The notes: a model not told the origin generated them from the sequence alone. Shown: positions 44,308-53,915, counted from the first letter of the stretch. The stretch is 64,000 bases of DNA from Nibrella viscosa (GCF_039541875.1 NZ_BAABHB010000002.1:806001-870000), one strand, 5' to 3'. Numbers and translations are program-made.

Positions 44308-46050
44308 TCAATGGCCACCCTGTGCATTATTCAGATCAATGGCAGCCCCGATCAGCGCTGCGTGAACAAACGACTGGGGGAAATTACCAAGCATACACCG
44401 GCTGTCGGGGTCGGCTTCTTCGGCAAACAAGCCTACGTCATTCATGTAGGCCAAAGCGGCATCAATGATGCGGGTGGTTTTGGCGTATTCTTTCCGCATG
44501 ATCCAGTACTGCGCTACCCAGAACGTGCCGGCCAGGAAGGCCCCTTCCGGCCTGTCGCTCGGGTATTCGAGGTGCCGCCAGTAGAGATTTTCGCGACAGT
44601 AGTCGCGTTCCAGCCGCGCCATTGTGGCTTTCATCTCGTCGGTATCCGGCTCGGTGTATGCCCACACCGGGAAAAGGGCCGCCGACACATCTACATCGTT
44701 GCTGCCCGCGTACACGGCATAAGCCCCGTCGCGGGTGAGGCAATGCTGCCGAACAAACTCCCGGATTGTTTCTACGGTCTGTTGCCAGTGTTTCTTCTTT
44801 TGGGTATCTGGCTGAAGTTTCGCCAGAAAATGCAGGCTCTGGGCAACGATCACCTTGCTGCTGGTGTACTCCTTTTTTCCGCGCTCTTCCCAAAGGCCAT
44901 GATCCGGCTGCTGCCAGTTATCGACCAGAAAATCGGCAATCTGCTCAACAATCGGCCAGTGTTCGCGGGTGTCGTAGCGGTTGTAGATCAGCTTGGCAGC
45001 CAGTAGGACGTTACCCAGGCTGTCTAACTGCAACTGCACATTGGCGTTGTTGCCAATCCGTACCGGCCGGCTGTTTTGGTAACCGTTCAGCGACAGAAAC
45101 GCTTCACCTTTTACCGCTTCCTGATGAATAGAAAACAGCGGTGTTTTGAGGAAATCGGGAATGTTATATGCTGTATCGCAGATAAAGCTCAAAAAACGCC
45201 GTTCCTCAACCCCATCGCTGTTGCAGCGGGTGAGGGCGCTGATAATCATGGCGGAATCGCGGAGCCAGACGTAGCGGTAGTCGTAATTACGTTCTCCGCC
45301 GATCACTTCGGGCAGGGAGGTGGTCGGTGCGGCAATAATACCGCCGGTAGGGGCGTAGGTCAGCAGGCGGATAGCGCGTACCGAGTCGGCAACCTCCCGC
45401 TGGTATGGACCCTCGTAGGTCGTGTGGACGGCTATATTGTCCCAGGCTTTGGTGGTCTGGAGCAGCCACTCCTGCATCTGCGCCGGTGTGGGTCGTTCGG
45501 TATCTGCGGTCGTCAGAAACGCCCAACTGGTATCGCCTTTCGGAATAGGGGTGCGGAGCGAACCGTTGTCGATCCGGGTCGGGTGGGAGGCATAGTACGC
45601 CCACTGGTTGTTAATCACAACAGCCCCATCCTGTTGGGTCAGCGAGACTGTAGACCGGCCATAATCGGGAGCCGGTCTCACCACAAGCTCCATATCGTCA
45701 GGTGCTTTCGTAAACCGGCGGCAAATGCCCGGCAGACTGTCTGCGCCCATCGGCATCCAGTCGGTGAGTTGTATTTGTCCGGAGGCTGACCGGAGCGTAG
45801 TCTGGAGAATGCCTGATTGGTTGAGGTATTGTCGGTGGACAACCTGTTTCTCCGGTAACTCAACCGCCCAAAAACCGCCAGCGGAGCTATCCAGCAGGGA
45901 AGCAAACAGCGATGGGTTGTCGAACTTACCGGGACAGTACCACACTACAGTGCCTGCTTTGGTGATAATGGCGGCCGTACGCTGGTCGCCGATCAGGGCT
46001 AAATCGGTAATCGGCGGGTATACTAATTGAAGGTCAGCCAATGGGTGCAT
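44308..46050 (-). CDS. glycoside hydrolase family 15 protein (glucoamylase/trehalase type)
   Basis: 580 aa without a signal peptide, so probably cytosolic. The N-terminal beta-sandwich (ITDLALIGDQRTAAIITKAGTVVWYCPGKFDNPSLFASLLD) leads to an (alpha/alpha)6 barrel. YDYRYVWLRDSAM (257-269) is the GH15 substrate-site motif. The two catalytic glutamates are in GLWEERGKKEYTSSK (Glu388/389) and GLFAEEADPDSRCMLGNFPQSFVHAALI (Glu544/545). GH15 bacterial members include glucan 1,4-alpha-glucosidases and trehalases; I cannot choose. Downstream of the disulfide oxidoreductase gene in the same orientation, 32 bp away, so the pair may be an operon. Confidence 0.9.
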   Translation of the reverse strand: MHPLADLQLVYPPITDLALIGDQRTAAIITKAGTVVWYCPGKFDNPSLFASLLDSSAGGFWAVELPEKQVVHRQYLNQSGILQTTLRSASGQIQLTDWMPMGADSLPGICRRFTKAPDDMELVVRPAPDYGRSTVSLTQQDGAVVINNQWAYYASHPTRIDNGSLRTPIPKGDTSWAFLTTADTERPTPAQMQEWLLQTTKAWDNIAVHTTYEGPYQREVADSVRAIRLLTYAPTGGIIAAPTTSLPEVIGGERNYDYRYVWLRDSAMIISALTRCNSDGVEERRFLSFICDTAYNIPDFLKTPLFSIHQEAVKGEAFLSLNGYQNSRPVRIGNNANVQLQLDSLGNVLLAAKLIYNRYDTREHWPIVEQIADFLVDNWQQPDHGLWEERGKKEYTSSKVIVAQSLHFLAKLQPDTQKKKHWQQTVETIREFVRQHCLTRDGAYAVYAGSNDVDVSAALFPVWAYTEPDTDEMKATMARLERDYCRENLYWRHLEYPSDRPEGAFLAGTFWVAQYWIMRKEYAKTTRIIDAALAYMNDVGLFAEEADPDSRCMLGNFPQSFVHAALIGAAIDLNNAQGGH

Positions 46051-46082
46051 ACGTTGAGAATCGGCAACAGAAAAACAGATAA

Positions 46083-47480
46083 TTAGTCAATCTGGCTAAA
46101 CAAGGTGTTGAGCGATTCGGCCAGCGTCGGGTGCGAAAAAACGGCGTCTCTGAGCGCAGTATAAGGCACCTTGCCCATCATGGCTATTTGCAGCATCGCC
46201 ATCAGTTCACCGCCCTCCATGCCCAGGATAGCCGCGCCCAGTATCTGTCCCGTGTCGGCGTCCACTATGGCTTTCATCTGCCCGGTCGTCTGACTGGTTT
46301 CAATGGCACGTGCTACCCACGACATGGGCATAGACGCTATTTTGAAGGTTCGCCCTTGTTCGGTAGCCTCCTTTTCCGAAAGCCCTATACGGCCCAGTTG
46401 AGGATCGGTAAAGACCGTGTACGGCACCGGGCGGCTGGTGATGGTGGTGTTTCCGCCGTCCAGCAGGTTTTGGCGGATTATCCGGTAGTCGTCGTAAGAG
46501 ATGTGGGTAAACGCCGGGCCACCTTTTACATCCCCCAGGGCGTAAATGCCCGGTTGACTGGTTTCCAGCCGCTCGTTTGTCCGTATGTAGCCGTGCTTGT
46601 CTGTCTCAATACCGGCCGCTTCGAGGTTGAGGGCAGTTGTATTAGGGGTACTACCAATGGCAATAAGCAAATGGGAACCGCTCACCGTATGCGTTTCCTC
46701 GGCGGTTTTCAGCGATAGGTTAATCTGGCCGGATGAGTCTCGGCTGACCTGTTCGATTTGGGTGTTCAGCTGTATGCGGATGCCTTCGTCGCGGAGGAAT
46801 CGGGCCATCTCATCGGCAATGTCTTTGTCTTCCCGGCTCAGCAGTTGGTCACCGCGTTCAAGCAGGGTAACCTCGCTGCCGAAGCGCCGGAACATCTGCC
46901 CAAATTCCAGCCCGATATAGCCGCCACCCATAATCAGCAGGTGTTGCGGGAGTTCTGCCAGTTCCATCAGCGAGGTAGACGTCAGCCAGGTAATTGTGTC
47001 CAGACCGGGCAGGTCCGGTTTGCGGGGGCTGGTGCCGGTGTCGATAAAAATATGGTCGGCCGTCAACGTCCGGCTTCCCCCTTCGTTCAGCGCCACGTCT
47101 ACCTGTTTAGGACCGGTAAAACGGGCTTCGCCCCGGATGAGCGTCAGGTGCTCGGCCTCATCAAATTTCTGCCGAATACCGTCCCGAAACTGCTCGACGA
47201 TCTGATCTTTTCGCTGCTTCACGGCTGTATAATCAACCTGAACAGCACCGGTGCCAATGCCGTACTCCCGGGAACGGCGGGCCTGGTGCGCTACCTGTGC
47301 GGAGGCCACCAGCGATTTGGTGGGGGTGCAGCCATAGTTGATACAGCTTCCGCCTAAAAATTTGCGCTCAATTACAGCAGTTTTCCAGCCTTTTTCGGAA
47401 AGGTCCAGGGCCAGCGGTTTACCGGCCTGCCCGACGCCGATAATGATAGCGTCAAAATGTTCGGGAGAAGTTGCGTTCAT
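46083..47480 (-). CDS. pyridine nucleotide-disulfide oxidoreductase (dihydrolipoamide dehydrogenase/mercuric reductase-like)
   Basis: 465 aa. The N-terminal FAD motif AIIIGVGQAGKPLA has a variant first loop (GVGQAG). The redox disulfide GGSCINYGCTPTKSLVASA is intact, as are the NAD(P) motif MGGGYIGLEFG, the IYALGDVKGGPAFTH motif and the dimer-interface HPTLAESLNTLF, with the catalytic His. It has neither the N-terminal metal-binding domain nor the C-terminal Cys pair of true mercuric reductases. It likely reduces a small disulfide or quinone-type substrate. No lipoamide-enzyme genes are near. Confidence 0.9.
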   Translation of the reverse strand: MNATSPEHFDAIIIGVGQAGKPLALDLSEKGWKTAVIERKFLGGSCINYGCTPTKSLVASAQVAHQARRSREYGIGTGAVQVDYTAVKQRKDQIVEQFRDGIRQKFDEAEHLTLIRGEARFTGPKQVDVALNEGGSRTLTADHIFIDTGTSPRKPDLPGLDTITWLTSTSLMELAELPQHLLIMGGGYIGLEFGQMFRRFGSEVTLLERGDQLLSREDKDIADEMARFLRDEGIRIQLNTQIEQVSRDSSGQINLSLKTAEETHTVSGSHLLIAIGSTPNTTALNLEAAGIETDKHGYIRTNERLETSQPGIYALGDVKGGPAFTHISYDDYRIIRQNLLDGGNTTITSRPVPYTVFTDPQLGRIGLSEKEATEQGRTFKIASMPMSWVARAIETSQTTGQMKAIVDADTGQILGAAILGMEGGELMAMLQIAMMGKVPYTALRDAVFSHPTLAESLNTLFSQID

Positions 47481-47841
47481 ACGAAGTGATAGCGGTGCCG
47501 GCGAAGCTGTACAGGATCAACGATGAGCAGATCCGGCTGATTGCTTATTACAACAAAGAATACGGATAAAGGTAACCGGCCTTGTCCGGAAAATTACCAA
47601 ACGATAGGAAAGCGGGCTACCCGGCAATATCTCCGAACAAATTGGTTACTCCTGTAGTACCCTTTATATAGACCGCTAGTTTACAGCCTATTGATCCCTT
47701 TCTGAAGGGACTACTCGCATACCTATGGCTACGCTAACCCGTCCTGAAACGCTTGTTTTCGAGGTCAATAACTGACTCTTGCCCGGCACTTGGTTGTCCT
47801 GGAGACAGAAAATACCGACGAACAATAAATCGACAAACTGC

Positions 47842-48834
47842 ATGATGAACGAAAAAGAAGTAGTAGTTATCACCGGCGCGTCGGCCGGACTGGGCCGCGC
47901 CATCGCCCAGGAATTTGCCCGGCATGGCGCTCGGGTCGCGCTGATTGCCCGTGAGGAAGAACGACTGCAATCGGCAAAGAAAGAAATTGAAGAATCAGGC
48001 GGGGAGGCCCTGATTTTCCCGGCCGACGTTGCCGATTTCGACCAACTGGAGCGGGCAGCCGCCGAGGTAGAACAGCAGTGGGGTGCTATTGATGTGTGGG
48101 TAAACAACGCGATGGTGAGTGTACTCAGTCCGGTATGGGAGATGCAGCCGGACGAATACCGGCGCGTTACCGAGGTTACGTATCTGGGGCAGGTGTACGG
48201 CACCATGGTGGCTCTGAACCGCATGAAGCCCCGCAACCGGGGCAGCATAGTGCTGGTTGGGTCGGCGCTGGCGTACCGGGGTATTCCGCTGCAATCAGCC
48301 TACTGTGCCGCCAAACACGCCATCCAGGGCTTTTATGATTCGCTGCGGGCCGAATTGCTCCACGAGAAAAGCGATGTGAAGGTAACGATGGTGCAGCTAC
48401 CCGGCATGAATACCCCTCAGTTTGACTGGACACGGAATCGAATGCCGAATAAAATGCGGCCTATGGGCAAGATCTATCAGCCGGAGGTGGCGGCCCGCAC
48501 CGTTTACTATGCCGCCCATAATCCGGACCGGGAGTTTAAGGTAGGCTTTCCAACGCTACAGGCTATATTGGGTAATAAATTGCTCCCCCTGGTCGGTGAC
48601 TGGGTGCTGGCCAAACAAGGCTTTCAGGGCCAGCAGAGCGATGTGCCGGAGCAACCGGGCCGGCCTGATAACCTATACGAACCGGTGAAGGGCGATTACG
48701 GAGCACACGGCCGTTTTGATGAACAGGCTCATGACGTTAGCGTAGTTGGATGGCTGGGCCGGCACCAGGCCGTACCGGTGGCGGCAACGGTGCTGATCGG
48801 CTTAGTGCTGGGAGGGTTGCTCCTCCGTAGGTAA
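47842..48834 (+). CDS. SDR-family oxidoreductase with C-terminal membrane helix
   Basis: 330 aa from the ATG at 47842. Cofactor motif TGASAGLG (11-18), NNAM loop, SALAYRGIPLQSAYCAAKHA with the catalytic Ser, Tyr and Lys. After about residue 240 there is a C-terminal extension (GPDNLYEPVKGDYGAHGRFDEQAHD) and a final hydrophobic helix (VAATVLIGLVLGGLLLRR), so it is probably membrane-tethered. The substrate is unknown. It lies 41 bp upstream of the VKOR-like gene. The intergenic DNA 47481-47841 (361 bp) shows no promoter box I trust. Confidence 0.88.
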   Translation: MMNEKEVVVITGASAGLGRAIAQEFARHGARVALIAREEERLQSAKKEIEESGGEALIFPADVADFDQLERAAAEVEQQWGAIDVWVNNAMVSVLSPVWEMQPDEYRRVTEVTYLGQVYGTMVALNRMKPRNRGSIVLVGSALAYRGIPLQSAYCAAKHAIQGFYDSLRAELLHEKSDVKVTMVQLPGMNTPQFDWTRNRMPNKMRPMGKIYQPEVAARTVYYAAHNPDREFKVGFPTLQAILGNKLLPLVGDWVLAKQGFQGQQSDVPEQPGRPDNLYEPVKGDYGAHGRFDEQAHDVSVVGWLGRHQAVPVAATVLIGLVLGGLLLRR

Positions 48835-48875
48835 CCCGTTTGTAAACGTCTGTTAACAACTAAAGCCAACGTGTT

Positions 48876-49352
48876 ATGAAAAACAACGAATCTGCCGTTC
48901 GGGTGGTCAGAGCCGCGCACAGTGAGGCCGCCGACGACCGGCGCCAGATTGCCGCCCTGAGCGCAATCGGACTTATCGATTTTAGCGTTATCTCGCTGTA
49001 TCAGTTGGGGGTGATCAAATCACTGCCCGACCTGCCCGGTGAGCTTTTCGACTCCAACACCATCAATGCCGCCAACGACGCGCAGGTGATGGGTATACCG
49101 GACGGGCCGGTGAGCCTGTCGCTATATGCTGCCAACGTGTTGCTGGCCGCCGGAGCCATAAAAAGCAGGAAACGGGGTAATGTATTCGATTGGCTGCTGG
49201 CCGGTTCGGTGCTGGGGCAGGCCGCTGGTGGAGCGTACTACCTCTACAACATGGCGGCTGTTCAGAAGAAAGTCTGCGTATACTGCGTGACGGGTGCGCT
49301 GCTGAATTTTGCTACACTGGCTCCCCTGGCCCAACTGTTCTTTAGAAAATAG
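48876..49352 (+). CDS. vitamin K epoxide reductase (VKOR)-like membrane protein
   Basis: 158 aa with four probable membrane helices. The ends match VKOR-type proteins: SVISLYQLGVIKSLPDLPGELFDS in the first loop and CVYCVTGALLNF with the CxxC active-site pair (residues 132 and 135) in the last helices. The first-loop cysteine pair found in many VKORs is missing. It could reduce quinones or oxidise partner thiols in the periplasm. It follows the SDR gene by 41 bp and is likely co-transcribed with it. Confidence 0.8.
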   Translation: MKNNESAVRVVRAAHSEAADDRRQIAALSAIGLIDFSVISLYQLGVIKSLPDLPGELFDSNTINAANDAQVMGIPDGPVSLSLYAANVLLAAGAIKSRKRGNVFDWLLAGSVLGQAAGGAYYLYNMAAVQKKVCVYCVTGALLNFATLAPLAQLFFRK

Positions 49353-49426
49353 GTTATAAACGGATAGATAGTGGTAGTCCGGCATTGTCTGTTAGCAGGC
49401 GGGACCGAACTTTTTGTGGGTAGGGT

Positions 49427-50101
49427 TTATTCGGCTTTAGGAAACCGGAAGAAACAATAACTACAGAAACTGCTTAAGGCCGTCAGCAGATGCCACAGTG
49501 CGTGGCCCTGAAAGAAGAAATACGGATCGCAGCCCACTTTTTGTACATCTAGCGTACGGATGCAGATGGCCAGGACAACCAGCACCAAGCTCAGCAGCAC
49601 AATCGAAATGGAGCGTTGCCGCCTGAACTGGACATAGTGGATCACCATCCCAGCGTTCAACAGCAGAATCAGGGCGGGTACCAGCCGGGAACTGGGCACC
49701 CGCAGCGCAATCGGTAAAACAAGCCAATCACCGCTAACCGCGAAATTACCCATAGCCCTTGGTGAACCGCTCAACCGGATGCGGTGGCCGATGTAGTAGA
49801 GGGTAATGTCCACCAGCGTGAGCAGAATGCTGTAGGTAGCGTTCATATTGATCCGCTCGCCTGCATACGTGAGGGAGGCATGGAAAAAAGCACTGCCAAT
49901 ACTCAGATACACAAAGCAGACGCCCATCAGGGGAAAGCCGGCTAAGCGATTCGTCGGGCGGTTTGTCCGGTGCCGGTGATCATGCCGGGCAATGAGCAGG
50001 ATGAGGATACCGAAAAAGAAATAAGCCAGATTGGAATAGGTATTGATGGATTGGTGGAAGAAGCGCTGCGGGTGATTGAACAAAGGTATATTACCACTCA
50101 C
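49427..50101 (-). CDS. CREST-superfamily ceramidase-like membrane hydrolase
   Basis: 224 aa with a GTG start at 50101; about seven membrane helices. CREST metal-site motifs are present: NTYSNLAYFFFGI at the start, GSAFFHASLTYAGERINMNATYS with a His and Glu/Asn, then LVDITLYYIGHR (Asp) and FFFQGHALWHLLTALSSF (HxxxH). Alkaline ceramidases of this superfamily hydrolyse ceramide in membranes; sphingolipids are a common component in Bacteroidota, so a role in their turnover is reasonable inference. It is a single gene, in the same direction as the upstream TonB receptor 117 bp away. Confidence 0.85.
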   Translation of the reverse strand: MSGNIPLFNHPQRFFHQSINTYSNLAYFFFGILILLIARHDHRHRTNRPTNRLAGFPLMGVCFVYLSIGSAFFHASLTYAGERINMNATYSILLTLVDITLYYIGHRIRLSGSPRAMGNFAVSGDWLVLPIALRVPSSRLVPALILLLNAGMVIHYVQFRRQRSISIVLLSLVLVVLAICIRTLDVQKVGCDPYFFFQGHALWHLLTALSSFCSYCFFRFPKAE

Positions 50102-50218
50102 CTAAGGAACAAGCGTCCGGTGATATTGAACGGCTAAATAACACAAGAAAACAAACCGGCTGACCGACAAGGAGAATGCCGGCTATACCTTTGTTTTACG
50201 CGTTTGAAGGAGTTGTGC

Positions 50219-52489
50219 TTAAAAGAAAAAAGTAACGCTCAGCCGGGCAAAAAACGGCGTCCCGGGGGTGAAATGAATCTCATTTACGGGAGCTGATTCG
50301 CCTTGCAGCCGGCTTTCCGTCGCAAATTGCGTTTCTTTCCAGCGCGTGTTGAACAGGTTCTGAACCGATAAACCCAGGTTGTATCCGGGCCGGTTGTAGT
50401 TGGCCTGCAGGTCGGTGATAAAATACCCTTTTGCCACAATGGAATTCGTCTCGGTGGCCGGGCGGTCGCTCAGGTAGCGGTAGCGTATCGAACCGCTCAG
50501 CCCGTCGGACATTTTCAGCGACAAACCACCCGCCGACGTAAATACCGGTGCCAGGGGTATATAGTCGGCCCCATTTTCGGCGTCCAGGTTGCGGGGTGAG
50601 GCCGTATTCAGATCGACATCCGCGTACAGATGCCGGGTGAGCTGGTACCGTAGCGAAACATCAAGGCCTTGCCGGCGTGAGCGGCCACTGGGCTCAATAA
50701 CGCCGGCATCGCCCACATACACAAACTCCTGTTGCAGCCAGAGATACCACAGCGCCGTCTGAACAAGCAGTTTCGGAAACGGTTTGGCTATGAGCCCCAG
50801 GTCGGAACCGAGCGCCGGTGGCAAACTCCGGCGTCCCGGCTGGGCCACCACTACCCGCGTGTCGTTGGAGTGAAAACCTTTGCCGGTGTTCAGGTAGAGC
50901 TGGAGCCTGGGATTGACGGTATAGTATAAATTCAGCTTGGGGGAGACAATGGCGACCTGGGCGCGTTTCAGGCCGGCGGGTTGTACCAACAGGTCTTCGT
51001 ATTGATTCCGGAAGTAATCGGCCCGGACACCGGCATGGACCATCAAGCGGTCAGAAAATTCGATCTGCTCATCAACATACAGGCCGGCATTCACCTCGTT
51101 GATGTTGCCGAACTGCCGCTGTTCGAGGGTTTCAGTGCGATTTTTTGTATGGGCCAGTTCCGTTTGGTGGGTGATGTCCTGCCGGTATTGCGCCCCCGCC
51201 GAAGAGGTAAAGCGCGTGCTGCCCAGGAAATCGGTACGGGTATAGCTGCCGGTATAGCCAAACAGATTGCGGGCTTCCAACTGCCTGATCTGATCGCCAT
51301 GCAAGCTGTCTTCCAGGAAAAAGGTGAAGTTGGAATACAGCGTCAGGGCGTAGTTGCTGTAGAATACCTGATTTTTCAGGATGTGGTTGCGGGGCGTTAC
51401 CGTCATAAGTTCGGCGCTGGCGTTGGTGCGGCTGGTCTGGCCACCTTCCGTCGGATCAATAGACCCAAAAAAGCCGATCAATCCCTGTGTTACCGCCCGG
51501 TCGGGTATCTGACCCGAGTGGTTCCACCGGCTCCGGAACGTTGAGCCGCTGAGGGTCAGATAGGTATTGGGCGTGAGGTGCCGGTGGTATTTGCCCACGA
51601 TATTCAGCCGGTTGAAATGCTGTGGGTTATCGAAATACGAATTGCTGTACGTGTATTCCGATGCGAGATAAGCCGACTCTTTGTTGGTCTGCCTGGTAGC
51701 CCCACCCTTACCCCCCAGCAAATCCAGCCCGGCCACGACCCGGAAGGTGTCGAACTGACCACCCTCCAGCTTGACAAAGGAGCGGTCGAGGGTGGTGCGG
51801 GTTTGGAAGTCAACCCAGCCGGCCGTGGCAAAATTTCCCTTGTCGGAATGGTACGGGCCTTTTTTGAAGTCTACGCCCTCGACCAGTTCAGGGATGACAA
51901 AGTGCAGGTCGGCGTAGCCCTGCCCGTGCGCGTGGGAGACCATATTGACGGGTATGCCATCAACCGTCAGGCGAATGTCGGTGCCGTGATCGAGGTCAAA
52001 GCCCCGCAGAAAAATCTGTTCGGCCTTTCCTCCGCCCGCGTGCTGGCCGATAAACAGTCCCGGCACCAACCGCAGAATCTCTTGCGAGTTGGTGACCGGC
52101 CGCAGTTTAATGGCTAACGAACTAATCAGTTGCTGCTCGTGCGCCCGTAGCGACGACACCACTACTTCGCGCAGCGTTACCGGGGCACTCGTCAGGGTGA
52201 TCTGCACGGTAGTTGTCTGGTCGTGCTGCACCGCTGCGGTAATTACCTGGGCCTGGAAGCCGAGGTGCGAGCATTCCAGTTTATAGGTGGCCGCCACCAA
52301 TCCTTCAAAGCGGAATTGCCCCAGTTCGTTGGTCAGGGTGGCTTTACCCAGGCCCGTTAGCTGCACCGTTACCCCGCGAAGCGGCTGATGAGTGGTCTGG
52401 TCATAGACCGTTCCGGCCAGATTACCCAAGTGCGCAACTGCCTGCAGGCTCATCAGCAGGAAAAGCAGGGCAAAAGCCGCCTTATTCAT
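50219..52489 (-). CDS. TonB-dependent outer-membrane receptor with His-rich plug
   Basis: 756 aa. Signal peptide (to AVAHLG), CarboxypepD_reg-like domain (GTVYDQTTHQPLRGVTVQLTGLG), plug (about 115-240: EILRLVPGLFIGQHAGGGKAEQIFLRGFDLDHGTDIRLTVDGIPVN; then SHAHGQGYADLHFVIPELVEGVDFKKGPYHSDKGNFATAGWVDF), and a 22-strand barrel ending in ARLSVTFFF. Histidines cluster in the plug (GQHAGG, DLDHGTD, SHAHGQGYADLHF), which is unusual and suggests metal or metal-complex transport. It is the last gene of the DUF4331/TPR block; only 28 bp separate it from the TPR gene. Confidence 0.92.
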   Translation of the reverse strand: MNKAAFALLFLLMSLQAVAHLGNLAGTVYDQTTHQPLRGVTVQLTGLGKATLTNELGQFRFEGLVAATYKLECSHLGFQAQVITAAVQHDQTTTVQITLTSAPVTLREVVVSSLRAHEQQLISSLAIKLRPVTNSQEILRLVPGLFIGQHAGGGKAEQIFLRGFDLDHGTDIRLTVDGIPVNMVSHAHGQGYADLHFVIPELVEGVDFKKGPYHSDKGNFATAGWVDFQTRTTLDRSFVKLEGGQFDTFRVVAGLDLLGGKGGATRQTNKESAYLASEYTYSNSYFDNPQHFNRLNIVGKYHRHLTPNTYLTLSGSTFRSRWNHSGQIPDRAVTQGLIGFFGSIDPTEGGQTSRTNASAELMTVTPRNHILKNQVFYSNYALTLYSNFTFFLEDSLHGDQIRQLEARNLFGYTGSYTRTDFLGSTRFTSSAGAQYRQDITHQTELAHTKNRTETLEQRQFGNINEVNAGLYVDEQIEFSDRLMVHAGVRADYFRNQYEDLLVQPAGLKRAQVAIVSPKLNLYYTVNPRLQLYLNTGKGFHSNDTRVVVAQPGRRSLPPALGSDLGLIAKPFPKLLVQTALWYLWLQQEFVYVGDAGVIEPSGRSRRQGLDVSLRYQLTRHLYADVDLNTASPRNLDAENGADYIPLAPVFTSAGGLSLKMSDGLSGSIRYRYLSDRPATETNSIVAKGYFITDLQANYNRPGYNLGLSVQNLFNTRWKETQFATESRLQGESAPVNEIHFTPGTPFFARLSVTFFF

Positions 52490-52517
52490 AGGTTGCGTTT
52501 ACAGGGTAAATCCCAGA

Positions 52518-53807
52518 TTAGTTTTTTTGGGCTTCTGCCAGTAGTTTCTTTTGCTGCGGTACATGACCGAGTGCTATTTCGATGGCTCCGGCCTGCTGCA
52601 AGCGTTCGGGGTCTTTGTTACCTGTACGCAAAGCTACCTGCATGTGTTGCCGGGCTTTCTGGAAATTCTTCTGGTTAAAATAAACCCAGGCCAGCGCCTG
52701 GTTGACATCAATGTTTTTCGGCCGCTTCTGGTATTCCTTCAATCCGTAGGCCTGGGCCAGCTCCCACTGCCCCGATTTGGTAAATAGTTTACACAGCTCC
52801 AGGTCAACGGCATGGCCGGATTTGGCATCTTCTTCCAGCATCTTTACCACTTCGGCATACTTGGTACGGGCTTTTTCGGTTTGGCCCTGCAAGGCGTAGA
52901 TATCGGCCATGTCTTCGTGAAACGAGAACTCAGGCATAATTCCGGCTGCTTGCGCCAATAAGGCCAGCGCTTTGTCGTACTCCTTGCGGCTCTTGTGAAT
53001 ACGCGCCAGTCCTCTCAGCGCAAAGGCATAGCTGGGCCGCATCGCCAGAATCTCGTTGTACTGCATTTCGGCTTCCTTCAGCTTGCCGGTGGTCTCATAC
53101 AGATACCCCAGCGTGGTTTTGCTCCAGCATTGGGGTTCGGAGCCGGGCAAACCGGCCTGTACCGCCAGCTTCATCACGGCAATTGCACCAGGGTAGTTGC
53201 CGTAGATCTCGCGCAGGTAAGAGGCCCGCGAATACGACTCCAGCGAAGGCTTAAGCCGCTGCATGGTATCCGACATGGTCACGGCCTCATCGTAGTTACC
53301 CAGTTCAACGTTGGCGTCGACCAGCACACCGTACACATACGCGTTGTTGGGGTTTATGTTCCGGGCTTGTCTGGCCAGCGTCCGGGCTTCGGCAAACTGG
53401 TGCTGTGACATTTTTACCGATGCCTTGAAGGTCGTAGCCTCAAAGTTGTTGGGGTCGATCGTCAGAACACCGTCCAGAATCGATAAGACCGCCGGGTAAT
53501 AGTATGGGTGTTCGCCGGTAATGCGGGCTTCAGACAGGTAAATTGTTGCCAGTTGCAGGCGTGGCTTAACCTCGCTAGGATGACTGGTGATTTTTTGCTT
53601 TAGTTCGGCAACTTTGCTTTTGGTGCGCTCCCACTCAACGGCTTTGGCTAGTTCGCCCTGTCGCTCAAAGAGGGCCGGCATATCCGTGCCAACGGTGGCG
53701 GTGGCTGTTTTGTCTTTAGGCTGGGTGCAGCTAAACGCCACTACTGCTAGCATCATTACCCCGAAAAGCGGGGCGGCTTGTTTGCTGAAAAATCGATAAG
53801 CAGACAT
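52518..53807 (-). CDS. TPR-repeat lipoprotein
   Basis: 429 aa. Lipobox AFSC (residues 24-27) follows a signal. At least seven tetratricopeptide-like helices pairs span 70-420: RLQLATIYLSEARI, FEATTFKASVKMSQHQFAEARTLARQARNINPNN, GYLYETTGKLKEAEMQYNEILAMRPSYAFALRGLARIHKSRKEYDKALALLAQAAGIMP and VNQALAWVYFNQKNFQKARQHMQVAL. The protein would sit in the periplasm or at the inner face of the outer membrane and present an adaptor surface. It is between the DUF4331 genes and the TonB receptor, in the same direction; a strong hairpin separates it from DUF4331-A. Confidence 0.9.
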   Translation of the reverse strand: MSAYRFFSKQAAPLFGVMMLAVVAFSCTQPKDKTATATVGTDMPALFERQGELAKAVEWERTKSKVAELKQKITSHPSEVKPRLQLATIYLSEARITGEHPYYYPAVLSILDGVLTIDPNNFEATTFKASVKMSQHQFAEARTLARQARNINPNNAYVYGVLVDANVELGNYDEAVTMSDTMQRLKPSLESYSRASYLREIYGNYPGAIAVMKLAVQAGLPGSEPQCWSKTTLGYLYETTGKLKEAEMQYNEILAMRPSYAFALRGLARIHKSRKEYDKALALLAQAAGIMPEFSFHEDMADIYALQGQTEKARTKYAEVVKMLEEDAKSGHAVDLELCKLFTKSGQWELAQAYGLKEYQKRPKNIDVNQALAWVYFNQKNFQKARQHMQVALRTGNKDPERLQQAGAIEIALGHVPQQKKLLAEAQKN

Positions 53808-53842
53808 AAAAAGGCTGGATTAGAGTGATTGAATGAGGGTAA

Positions 53843-53876
53843 AGGTGCCGTTTGACCCAACGGTCAAACGGCACCT
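53843..53876. terminator. 15-bp perfect stem-loop between DUF4331-A and the TPR gene
   Basis: AGGTGCCGTTTGACC and its exact complement flank a 4-nt loop. On the minus strand it is followed by TTTACCCTC, a weak T-run. It could end most DUF4331 transcripts and allow partial read-through into the TPR-TonB genes. Confidence 0.75.
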
Positions 53877-53915
53877 GGTTTAATCAGGAAAACAGTTGAC
53901 CAACCGGATACACGG

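Noticed and set aside
46083..47480. Mercuric reductase
   Set aside because: The disulfide motif fits the wider family, but the C-terminal Cys pair, the N-terminal metal-binding domain and other mer genes are absent.
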